From Mytilus trossulus (taxonomy: Eukaryota; Mollusca; Bivalvia; Mytilida; Mytilidae): a stretch of DNA of 64,000 bases. Below are positions 24,084 to 33,965 of the stretch, in pieces (positions within the stretch are counted from its first letter, which is position 1; each line of letters begins with the position of its first letter). A program made the translations under genes and the position numbers. The notes under the pieces were generated by a model. That model made no database searches and was not told where the DNA came from. It saw only the letters and a program-made list of their open reading frames with translations. The DNA lies in NCBI RefSeq assembly GCF_036588685.1, contig NC_086386.1:73592682-73656681 (forward strand), in the 5' to 3' direction.

Positions 24084-24599
24084 TAGATTACCCTAAAGAT
24101 GCAACGTGTGGTATTTAAGATTCCTAGTATGATTATGTTGAAGTGTATAATTTTTTTAGATGCCACATTTGTTATGTTAAATATGTAGAATCCACATGTG
24201 TTATATATATGTGTCATTTTTTCACGTCAATGGTATGTTATGTTTTTTGTCCTATTATTCCTACTTTCCTACATTAAACAAATCATACTCTTATAAATTG
24301 TGTTAACGGACTTTATAACACAGATAAGTTGCTGTAAAGAAAATACCATAAACTTCAGAACAACAAAACCGTAATGTAATTAGATATAACGTATGGCTCA
24401 GTTTTGAACAAGCAACCAATCAAATCATGACTAGTTTTTATAGTGTTCAGTGTTTTACAACAACCTTAAATGTACAAAAACCTCAAAGAAGATTTTGATT
24501 GATTAGATGGATATGACAACATAAAATGTCAAGATTCTTTGGACAAGTACTTGACTAATTACTGAATCTTGGAAGATATTACTGTAAGAAGTGGTATCA

Positions 24600-24800
24600 C
24601 ACATAACTGAGGATTCATCATTGTCATGGGTACTAGTTTTTAAGAGTTGAACTTTCCTGGATATTTGATTTCATGGAATTGCAAAAGTCATTATTCATTT
24701 ATATAGATAATTTGTCATTCGTTGTATATTGGAATTTGTGCTCCAAGGGTAACAGAATCCACGAAAATTGGTATCCAACGAATAATAATGAATACACAGT
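24600..24800 (-). repeat. Dispersed repeat, ATCCACGAAAATTGGTATCC family
   Basis: It shares its arms with sequence at 31548-31745 on the other strand: GTATTCATTATTATTCGTT, then ACCAATTTTCGT, and GAATCCTCA near the far end. Confidence 0.55.
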
Positions 24801-24977
24801 ATATGCTTGGTGACATTTACTTCCTTTGCAATGCATAAACATTTTGTTTTCACGAGATTGAGAAGCCAGATATCAATTTTATCATTTATATTCATATCTT
24901 GACATTTTATAGATTCAAAGACCTTTCTTGCAAACTTAATGCTTAATATTAATTATTGTATTTGTATTATAACCCAT

Positions 24978-25256
24978 TAAAGGTGGTACCCAACACCTTT
25001 ACTAAAATTTATTTGGCTCTTTTAATTTTCATAAATTTTCAAGAAAGTATTTACTTTGACCCTTTGACAAAAAAAAAAATAAAAAAAAATATGAACCAAC
25101 CATTTTATCAGAAAAATTACACTGGCTATATAGCAGTTTGACGAACACTAATTTTGATAATTGAGAAGCTTAATATTGCGTTAACAACACAACGTAATTA
25201 AAACGTTTGGCTGATTTTACAGAGATATCTCCTTGTAGTGTTAGGTACCACCTTAA
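24978..25256. mobile_element. MITE with AAGGTGGTACC inverted termini
   Basis: The left end AAGGTGGTACCCAACAC is the inverse of the right end GTGTTAGGTACCACCTT, allowing one mismatch. A decayed relative lies at 63484-63723, sharing the right arm TTTTACAGAGTTGTCTCC and TTGTACCACCTTA. No coding capacity. The flanking bases (TTA/AAG) do not give a clean target duplication. Confidence 0.8.
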
Positions 25257-26085
25257 GTTTTAAATTTTCCATTTTACTATTTATATTACATGTTACATCA
25301 TATAATTTTTTTATACCTCTGTGTCATTGATTTACTAACAAAGAGGAAAATTTAAAGAACTAATTATATTGATATGAATTACAAGTATATTCCTATGTTA
25401 AAAAAATGTTAAAGACCGTACGGTGACCTATAGTTTTTAATGTCTGTGTCATTTTGGTCTTTTGTGGATAGTTGTCTCATTGGCAATCATACCACATCTT
25501 CGTTTGTATATTATCATTTTTTAAGGTCTTTTGAGAACATGTGACAGTGGCACATAATTGGTTTTGGTACAATTGTATTACATTCCATATTACATATGAA
25601 AGCTATTTTATATTTGTCATCATTTTATGTCCATTGGCTGTAGTATATTTATTAATTTATTTTCAACTTTTCAAAATCACTTCCTTTGAAACCTTATAGT
25701 CAGATTGAATTGTTATTCATTTCTGAAATTATCATTTTTCTATATATAATCTAGATCTTAAATGGAGTATCTTTAAAAAAAATGATCCAAATATATATAT
25801 TGCTCATGTAGTCCTGACAAAGATTACACTGCATTATTGATAAATTCTATTGTAACAATGTCAATTTTCAACATGAAGCTAAAACTGTTCTTAGGTGTCA
25901 TGTCAGCAATACAGACTGAAGTTTACAGTTAAAAGGTTATAACAAATCTTGTTACCAATCGTTAGTTGAAGTTCTATATTGTTTTCATTATATTTATATA
26001 GAAATATAGCTTGTTTATTGTATAACCATTAGACAAAAAAAGAATCATAATAAAATCTTTTATCCGTATTTTATGTATTTTTGAT
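25257..26085. other. Intergenic; one dispersed repeat
   Basis: 25419-25505 is a minus-strand copy of the GATGTGGTATGATTGCC family (seen as TGTCTCATTGGCAATCATAC). Otherwise nothing is recognised. Confidence 0.5.
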
Positions 26086-26322
26086 AAAAAAAAAGGGTCG
26101 AAAGATACCAGAGGGACAGTCAAACACATAGATCGAAAATAAATTGACAATGCCATGGCTAAAAATAAAAAGACAAACAAACGAATAATAGTACAGACGA
26201 CACAACATAGAAAACTAAAGACTAAGCAACACGAACCCCACAAAATACTGGGGGTGATCTCAGGTGCTCATGAGTGGGTAGGCAGATCCTGCTCCAAAGT
26301 GATATCTGTTGTGTGACGTATT
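26086..26322 (-). mobile_element. Solo 3' end of the 11.4-13.8 kb RT element
   Basis: It matches 11430-11660 closely: AGAGGGACAGTCAAACACAT, GCCATGGCTAAAAATAAAAA, GACACAACATAGAAAACTAA and GGGGGTGATCTCAGGTGCTC. No RT sequence follows. Confidence 0.8.
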
Positions 26323-26439
26323 AAAATTTTCTGACGTCAGACACTCAAATCAATAAATGTGTTCGTAGATAGTAAATGTTTTTGTGTTCTGTTAAATTGT
26401 TCCTTTTAAAATTGTTAAACGATGATGACTGATGTACCC

Positions 26440-26740
26440 ATATTTTGACTATTATATTTATTGTGTCTGTTTATTTAACGCATCAATGTAAAAATATCGG
26501 AAATTGATGAGACTGTCATTAAAGTGAGAGGGTTAGCGCTATAGAACCAAGTTTAATCCACATTTTCTACATTTGAAAATGCCTGTACCAAGTCAGAAAT
26601 ATGACAGTTCTTGTCCGTTCGTTTTTTGATGCGTTTTGTTATTTGATTTTGCCATGAGAATTATGGACTTTCCCAATTGATCTTCCTCTAAGTTCAGTAT
26701 TTTTGTGATTTTACTTTTTGATAACAAAAAAAGAAAATTT
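26440..26740 (+). repeat. Dispersed repeat, plus orientation
   Basis: The order GAGAGGGTTAGCGCTATAGA, CATTTTCTACATTTGAAAAT, GCCTGTACCAAGTCAGAAAT, TTTGATGCGTTTTGTTATTT recurs inverted at about 32480-32720, where GGTACAGGCATTTTCGAATG and AACGCTAAACCTCTCAC are seen. I recall this as a common bivalve repeat. Confidence 0.65.
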
Positions 26741-28730
26741 TAGATAATGTTAATTTTAGTTGAATAGGAGTAGAACAATATACCATGCAAGTACATGCAT
26801 CAATCATTTTGGCTTTGCAGTGCAACATTTTAGAACATTATAATAAACAGTGCAATAAACATGATGGCGCATTGCATCTTATTTTTGGCTGAGATGCCTA
26901 AAAGTTCAATTTGGTTGAGTGATAGTCATATAATAACACGACGCAAGAATGCTTGGGATCTGCTGTCAGGTTTTCTCAACAGAATATTGAGATGAAAATT
27001 TTATACTGATTATATGGACAAATTTACAGTGCCTATTTATAAAATACTAAAATTTTGGGAAGTTTTATTCAAAAAGTAATCTTTTTGAGTCATAATTAAG
27101 TTATTGACAAAGTTTGGAGTAAAAATTGTGTCTGAGTAAAAAAACCCACTCCTTATTGATTTCAGGTAATTAATGTTTTAATGAGGAGATCTGGAATGAG
27201 GGACAATGAGACAACTATCCCAGAAAGACTGAAGTCTCTATATGTAACAGTGGTATTTCGCCGTTTCAGAATCTAATGCATTCTTAGAAATATTTTCAAA
27301 AGCGAACACTTAAACATTGTGATTGGTTTAAAACGTTCTAAACAATTGAAATTCAGCCAATGACGTAACGTTCTTTTCATTTTGGTGTACGAACAATGAG
27401 AATATCCATAGTCCTTTAGATTCTAAAAAGGCGAATTGAAAGCCTGAAAATGGGATAAACTATCAGTTTTCGACAAATACCATACGTAAAAAAGCTGTTT
27501 CTTCCAATGCAAACCAAGAAAGATCAAACATCGGCTATTAAACCTATTGATGCTCTGTTTTATTTTCCTTAATAAAGTTAGTTTGTTTTTTACCAGCCAG
27601 CTAGTTATGGAATCATTTGTTAATTGCAACAGCACTACAACGCATTGTTATTTGACACCAAAAATTGTTAATAAGGCCACCCTTAAAAAATTGTTTGTTT
27701 GGCATTGCCGACTCACACCATCAGCAGTTGGGTAGGTAGGTAGTTTTTTTTTATTATTACATTTAAAAACTATATATATATATATATTGCTACCATAATA
27801 ATTTTGACTCTAGATCACAGCCAAAAGCAGTGCAGCATTTTGCAGTTGTGTGCACAAACTGATGGTTTCTTTGATAGGGGTTAATGTCACATTCTACAAC
27901 ATATGGGTAATTTCATGTCAGACATTCAGTGTTTTTCGAGGGGTAAACCAAAGTACCCATCAGAAACAGATCTGTGGTAGGGAACTGACATTAACCATAT
28001 AACATGTTAGACATGAAAATTGAATCGTTATTGTGGGACTGTCTATTGAACAGAGGCTTAATGTCACATCTTGAAGTTGACTTCAGTTTGGTAAACTTGT
28101 CATATTTTAATCAGTTCGACCACTACAGCTCCCTGTACATAGATGATTTAAGCTTTGATTCATTGTTTGCTTGTTTGATGGGATTTAAAATTAACTTTCT
28201 ACACCATATTGGCAAGTTCATGACAATCAGTTTAGAAGTGGATGAAAGTGAAGTGCACAGAGGAACCTCATCATAAATGTCTTAACAATCTAACCTTAAT
28301 GTTGTGGTTGCAAACTTATACCTAGAGGTGATAGACTAGCATTGATACATGTAAATTTTGTCGAACTAGAAAACAATCAAAGCCACTTCAGACCCTAATT
28401 AGCTTTTGAGGATAGCAAAATATTACAAATTTAGAAGGTTGGCACAAGAACAGACATGAATGCCAGACAATATTTATAAATATGTTGCTGTCAGATATCT
28501 TTTCTGTTTTAAGACTTATCTTATACATGTTAAGAAAAGAGGGGTTGGGTTTTAAGTTTGTGATACACACAAGAGGCTAGTCTTTAAAATATGTATGTTT
28601 TGTACCAGGCTAACCTCTACAGGTACAAAACTACTATAAACCTGTAAATCTGGGACCATACATGTATTGGTCTTTTAGCTTTGGTGCTTTCATGCAACAC
28701 AGTCACCTGACGATTTCATCATTAGAGCAG
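26741..28730. other. Intergenic, no gene supported
   Basis: There is a short dispersed-repeat piece at 27187-27235 (GACAATGAGACAACTATCCC) and a TA microsatellite near 27773-27787. The longest frame (28004-28276) has no motif I recognise and could be chance. Confidence 0.45.
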
Positions 28731-28862
28731 AAAAATAGGGGAAATAGAATATTTTTAGTAGTATTAATTACAATTATAGCGAAAAAATGGGGGAAATAAA
28801 ATATTTTTAGCACTATTAAAGTAAAAATATGTTATTTCCCCTATTTTGTTAGCTATAATTAT
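28731..28862. repeat. Inverted repeat / hairpin plus an extra direct copy
   Basis: The arm AATTATAGCGAAAAAATGGG at about 28774 pairs imperfectly with an inverse arm ending near 28860 (CCCCTATTTTGTTAGCTATA). The arms are about 38 bp, with a loop of about 12 bp containing CACTATTAAAG. A third, direct copy of the AATAGGGGAAATAGAATATT arm lies just upstream at about 28734. Confidence 0.75.
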
Positions 28863-28936
28863 GAAATCTTTAGGCGACTGTGCATGCAGGTACACCTTTC
28901 AGTCATCAATCCAAGGCATCATTTTGAATAGATATA

Positions 28937-29030
28937 AAAAGATGAGGTATGAGTGCCAACGAGACAACTCTCCATCCAAGTCACAATTTGTAAAAGTAAA
29001 TAATTTATAGGTCAAAGAATGCATTGTTTT
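28937..29030 (+). repeat. Dispersed repeat, GATGAGGTATGAGTGCC
   Basis: A short copy of the GATGTGGTATGATTGCC family, containing GAGACAACTCTCCATCCA, also seen at 2183-2220. Confidence 0.65.
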
Positions 29031-29285
29031 GGAATTTACATGGCAACATGCTTTGTTATCTGGTTCAAGAAAAATGATAGATTTCACATATTCAAGAGAT
29101 CTTTTTAAGGTTAAAGCTACAGATGTTTGTTCTGTCATGTCTTGGTGAAAAGCTTCTATCCCATGAAGTGAGGATGCAAAGCAGACACCAACAATAGTGT
29201 CACTGTCAGCTTTACCAAAGACGACATTTGAGTTCTCTACAAGGCCTTTCAGAACATCAATCCATGTTCCATGTAAAGATTAGAT
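29030..29285 (-). pseudogene. Unidentified coding remnant
   Basis: The minus strand is open across this stretch without needing an ATG. It encodes a composition that looks protein-like, with segments such as TWIDVLKGLVENSN, FGKADSDTIVGVCF, SLHGIEAFHQDM and SLEYVKSIIFLEPDN. No splice acceptor is evident upstream, and the reading runs into a dispersed repeat downstream at 29030. I do not recognise the family. It could be an isolated exon, a processed remnant or part of a transposon gene. Confidence 0.4.
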
Positions 29286-29948
29286 GAACATCTTATGTTT
29301 TAATAAAACATCCCTCTCCCTTGAATGGAGCATTAGGGGATGCTATCCACTGCCTGTCTTTTTGACATTTTTGGCAGACTTTTTTCTAATCTATGTCATT
29401 CAAGAGCTTGCTCTGAATATAGTGTACATCAAACACTTTAAAGATCATGATTTGAAATAAGCAAAGCCTGGAAACAAACTCCGCGGATATGATCAAAATT
29501 CCGGGAATTTTCCGATTTTTTTAAATTAAAAAAATAGGAATTTTGAAACACCAATAAAATTATTCGGGCGGCAAGATTTTCAGTGGGTCGGGCGGCAATG
29601 CCAAACAAATGAAATTTTATTTTAGGCCTAAGGCCTCAGTGTTACTTTCAGATGGAGAACATCAATAAAATCTAAGTTCGATTGCTTTTAACAAATGCAT
29701 TCAGAAATCTCGTGGTTGTGTGCTTCCATTCGAATGCAAGAGCTATTATGCTAAATGCAAAGCCGGTTTAAAGACTTGAAAATTGATATTTGCTTCTTTT
29801 AACTTATCTTGCAGCATTTAAAAGTAAGTCGGAGCTCGGGTTGAAAATATTGTGTCCATTAGGGGATCATGCAGCATTCAGAAATATGTTGGAGCTTGGT
29901 TTGATAATATTGTGCCCATGAGGGGATCATGCAGCATGTAAAAGTTTG
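29286..29948. other. Intergenic, repeat relics
   Basis: A GGGCGGCAAGATTTTC / GGGCGGCAATGCC pair near 29565-29600 forms a short local duplication. The phrase GGGGATCATGCAGCAT recurs at about 29861 and 29922. No gene is seen. Confidence 0.4.
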
Positions 29949-30665
29949 TAAACAGTTAATTTATCAATATGACCATACCAATGATAATTCATGTCAGCAC
30001 AGAAGTGCTGATTACTGGGCGTGTGATACCCTCGGGGAATTAAAACTCCACCAGCAGTGGCATCGACCCAGTGGTTGTAAATAAACTCATGATAGATACC
30101 AGGATAAAGTCTTGTATTTACGCCAGACGCGCGTTTCGTCTACAAAACACTCATCAGTGACGCTCAAATCCAAAAAGAAAGGGTTAAAAAGGATAAATAA
30201 AGTACAAAGTTGAAGAGCATTGAGGACCAACATTCCTAAAAGTTTTGCCAAATACAGCTAAGGTAATCTATTCCTGAGGTTGAAAAGCCTTGTTAATGTC
30301 TGTGTTATTTTGGTCTTTTGTGGATAGTTGTCTCATTGGCAATCATACCACATCTTTTTTTATAATAGTATTTCAAACATTCAAAAGTTTTGTAAACAGT
30401 TAATTTATAAATATGACAATATCAATGATAACTCATGTCAGCATAGAAGTGCTGACTACTGGGCTGGTGATACCCTCGGGGAAATTAAACTCCACCAGCA
30501 ATGGCATCGACCCAGTCTGAGGGGCCCATTTAAAAAAAATCTACACAGGGTGATAGAAGGCTAAATTTTCCCTCAGTTTTAGTTTGTAACCCGGATTTGT
30601 TTTTTTGTCAATCGATTTATGAATTTCGAATAGCGGTATACTACTATTGCCTTTATTCACCTTGG
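29949..30665 (+). repeat. Duplicated dispersed repeat (CAGCACAGAAGTGCTGA family)
   Basis: A segment of about 135-145 bp starting at TTTGTAAACAGTTAATTTAT occurs at about 29946-30090 and again at 30389-30520. It contains GTCAGCACAGAAGTGCTGAT (palindromic core), TGATACCCTCGGGGAA and AATGGCATCGACCCAGT. Between the copies lies ACGCCAGACGCGCGTTTCGT with CTCATCAGTGACGCTCAAAT (about 30120-30172). A decayed inverted relative spans about 32900-33200. The part after 30546 includes TAGCGGTATACTACTATTGC. Confidence 0.7.
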
Positions 30666-30829
30666 ATTTATAATATGTATAAAAAATAAATCTACACGCT
30701 AACGTTGTAGAAGCAGTGACTCTTTACTCTAGCTTCAATACAACACATTTGAACGTACACACAAGGCTAATTCTTTGTATCATTTAAAAGTAACGATACT
30801 ATTATCAAGTTATTTAAGATCGAGGTATT

Positions 30830-31210
30830 TTTGGCAGTCAATATTGATTCGCTCATAGGGTCTAGGAAATAAACACATTTTTTGGCATATTACGAGCATA
30901 TTTTATGATCTTTTTGTGCTTGATTTTCATATTGTGAAGGCATAATCTTTCAATTAGTTTACCTGAGGTCTGGAGATGGCATGTCAGTTACTGCTAGAAG
31001 TACTTTGTTAATTTATGTTGATCATTGTTGTTTTGCTAAGTTTCTTCTGTTACCTGTTCTAACATCGGACTCTGACTTAAACTGAGTTTTACTGTGCGTA
31101 TTATTGCACAAGTGTTTGTTTCACTTTGGCTAGAGGTATAGGGGACAGTGGAGATCTAACAACAGGTTTAACTCCGCTCGGTTATGCGCCTGTCCAAAAT
31201 CTGGAACTTA
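30830..31210 (+). mobile_element. 3' fragment of the 3.3-4.9 kb RT element
   Basis: It starts with TCAATATTGATTCGCTCATA, matching the last codons of the RT frame near 4240, and continues through GGAGATGGCATGTCAGTTAC, GGCTAGAGGTATAGGGG and TGCGCCTGTCC. This confirms that RT tail and 3' module belong to one element. Confidence 0.8.
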
Positions 31211-31384
31211 ATCTTGTGTGTGTGGTTTTTTTTTATTATTGAATTCATGATTTTCAAGAGATTCCATTTATGATATGTAATAATTTTGTTTAGAAAATTG
31301 TCATATTTGAATTTTCCAGTGTTTATTTCTACACCATGCCTTTTTCTATAATGGAATCATTTATTCCTGTCTTATTGGGTGATT

Positions 31385-32205
31385 AAATTGAGAATGGAAA
31401 TGGGGATGTGTTGAAGATACAACATACCGACCAAAGACCAGAAAACAGCCGAAGACATCTAATGGGTCTTCAATACATCGAGAAAATCTTTCATCTGGAG
31501 ACGTGCTTCAGTTGGCCCCTAATCAAAAATGTGAGCTAGTTCAGTGATACTGTGTATTCATTATTATTCGTTATATACCAATTTTCGTTGATTTCGTGGG
31601 CACAGGCAAATTAAATGGTTAAATCTTCAACCAATTACAAATTTCTAAAGGAATGCATGCAGTCTTTGCCAAAACAACAACATTGAATATCCACGAAAAT
31701 GCAAGTTTTTCTCAAACCACATAAATTATTACACACGAAAATAGATGAATCCTCAATAATGGACGTCATACTAAACTCCAAAATATATAAAAGAAATTAT
31801 AATCAAAAATCATACAAGACTAACAAAGGCACGTATACCTCTAGCCAATGTAGAAAAAAACAAACACACAGCAATACGCACAATCCAAATCAAGTTTAAA
31901 AAAAATCCGAGTCCGATGTCAGGATAAGTCATAAAAAACTAAACAAAATGGCAATGATACATAAATTAACAAGTTACTAGCAGTAACTGACATGCCAGCT
32001 CCATCCATAATTAAACTGATTGAAAGATTATGTCTTCGTCATATGAATATCAAGCACACCCGTCCGTTTCGGGGTTCAGTATCATACCATCATAAAATAT
32101 ATGAGATGAACATAACCCGTATCATGCCAACAACTAGTTTAAGAATAAACGTGTTTATTTCATATGCAAATATCCTATATGGTTAATTAATATTAATGCC
32201 AAAAT
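31385..32205 (-). mobile_element. Inverted pieces of the same RT 3' module, plus a dispersed repeat
   Basis: 31385-31510 is the inverse of the 4778-4920 end (GAATGGAAATGGGGATGTG and TTGGCCCCTAA). 31810-32205 is the inverse of about 4230-4610 (ACGTATACCTCTAGCCAATG, TAACTGACATGCCAGCTCC, AACCCGTATCATGCCAACAA). Between them, 31548-31745 carries the CCAATTTTCGTTGATTTCGT repeat. Confidence 0.75.
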
Positions 32206-32469
32206 ATGCCATATTTAATTACCTTAAAGTATTACTAAGTATTAATTATTACTTGAAGCGTGTTTAAAATGAACTTTCAAATCGTACTTTCGTGTCGATT
32301 TGACTAGTTGACACAATTTGTAATGCATTTTTATTATGTAATGTTTGTTTGTTTTGTGCTATATCTCCTCTTATTTTTTTGTACGTACCACCTATTGGTT
32401 TTAGTATAACAATGAATTGTTACTTATGTTCTCATACTATGAACAACAATTTATTTTGGTAAAAAATAG

Positions 32470-33350
32470 TTCTGTACTAACAACAAAAGTAAAATCACAA
32501 TAATACTGAACTCGGACAAAAATTCAAAACGGAAAGCCTCTAATTAAATGGCAAAATCAAATGATAAAACACATTAAACGAATGGACAACAATTATCATA
32601 TTCCTGATTTGGTACAGGCATTTTCGAATGTAGAATATGTTGGATTGAACCTGATTTTCAACGCTAAACCTCTCACTTGTATGACAGTCGTATCAAATTC
32701 CGTTATTTTTTTACAACGATGCGTGAACAAAACAGACACAGTTGGTAAAATAGTCAAAATATGGTTACAACAGTTATCACTGTGTTACAATCTTAAAACA
32801 AACAAACATTTACAAAAAAAGCACAAAAAGCATCTATCATATTAAAAAAACACATTCATTGTGCTTGAAAAAAAATATTGTATTTGAAGTTACCTTTGTA
32901 CGTTATTGACGTCCCAGAGGTTATCATCAGCTCAGTAGTCAGTGTTTCGATACTGACATGATGTAACAAACTTCACTAAACTTGTTCGTTTATAAATTCT
33001 GAAATTATTATATAAATAAGGTTTCAACTCCCTCAGGCAAAGTTGGCTTTAGACGAATTTGGCAATTTATTTTAGGTATTTTTGACATATTGCTCTTCAA
33101 CGATTTTCGGTAATTATCCATCTTTGAATATCAATCCATCTTCGGATATCAAATGTTTGGTTTTGAGCGTTCCTGATGAAGGTAAATCCAGAAAAACGCC
33201 TCGGACGAAAACAGTTATTAAACGTGTTGTTTTCCTCTTTTATTCTATTCAACGCCATTTTGTGCCAGGTTATAGTTGTCTTTTTGGCAATTGCTTTACA
33301 TATTGTATTCATATTGTGTCATAGATCAAATTTATTCGTTCAGAGTATTT
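32470..33350 (-). repeat. Inverted copies of the 26.4 kb and 29.9 kb repeat families
   Basis: 32480-32720 inverts the 26440-26740 repeat. 32900-33200 contains CTCAGTAGTCAGTGTTTCG and TGAGCGTTCCTGATGAAGG, a decayed inverse of the 29.95-30.2 kb family. No gene is supported; frames here are short. Confidence 0.5.
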
Positions 33351-33659
33351 TTACTTGAATTGGTTAATTTTCTCCTTTTGATCGAGTTACTAGTAACACA
33401 TTTCAAATTGATCTTTTGTAGTTTGTCTTTCTATATTGTAATGTTAAACTACCTTTTCAGGTTAAGGAAAAACGTTATGAAAATGTTAACCCAGGGCATT
33501 TGTTTACACCTGTCCTAAGTCATGACTTGGTTGTCGCTTACTGGTGAAATTTTTAACTGTCTCTCGGTTTTTATATAGATAAGGCCGTTGGTTTTCCTGA
33601 TAGAATTGTTTAACATACGTCATTTTGTGGCCCTTCATACCTTGCTAAGTAAATGTGTC

Positions 33660-33775
33660 CCGAGTCTCCGTGTTGAAGGCTGTACTCTAATATTATAATG
33701 GTTTACCTTTTACAAATTGTGACTTTGACGGAGAGTTGTCTCATTGGTACTCATACCACATCTTCCTATATCTAA
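33660..33775 (-). repeat. Dispersed repeat, inverse of GATGTGGTATGA family
   Basis: GAGAGTTGTCTCATTGGTAC and TCATACCACATCTTCC are the inverse of the family start. It abuts the left end of the Harbinger element, so the transposon may have inserted at its edge. Confidence 0.65.
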
Positions 33776-33778
33776 TTA

Positions 33779-33965
33779 CCTGGGCCCGGTTGTTCAAAAG
33801 TGTCGTTAAGCTAACGATGTCGTTAAAGTGTCGTTAGCCAGTCGTTAAATTTAACATAATCGTTAAGTGTTGTTCAAAAATTTTAACGCTTAACGCAGTC
33901 GTTAAATCTGTGTTAAACTTAATCACTTGACATACCTCGATTAAACCCCTAACGCAGCGTTAAAG
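33779..33965. repeat. Left terminal/subterminal region of the Harbinger element
   Basis: It contains the left TIR and many CGTTAA or TTAACG motifs, e.g. TCGTTAAGCTAACGATGTCG, before the transposase ATG at 33966. The array is mirrored at the right end (about 40150-40344). Confidence 0.85.

Noticed and set aside
23455-24217. Repetitive hydrophobic open frames in the 59-60 bp array
   Set aside because: The frames follow the tandem period and mirror the repeat consensus. Cysteine- and phenylalanine-rich composition comes from the AT-rich unit, not selection.
28004-28276. 90-residue plus-strand frame
   Set aside because: No recognised motif, no splice context, and length is within chance for AT-rich DNA. 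Kept only as a remark.
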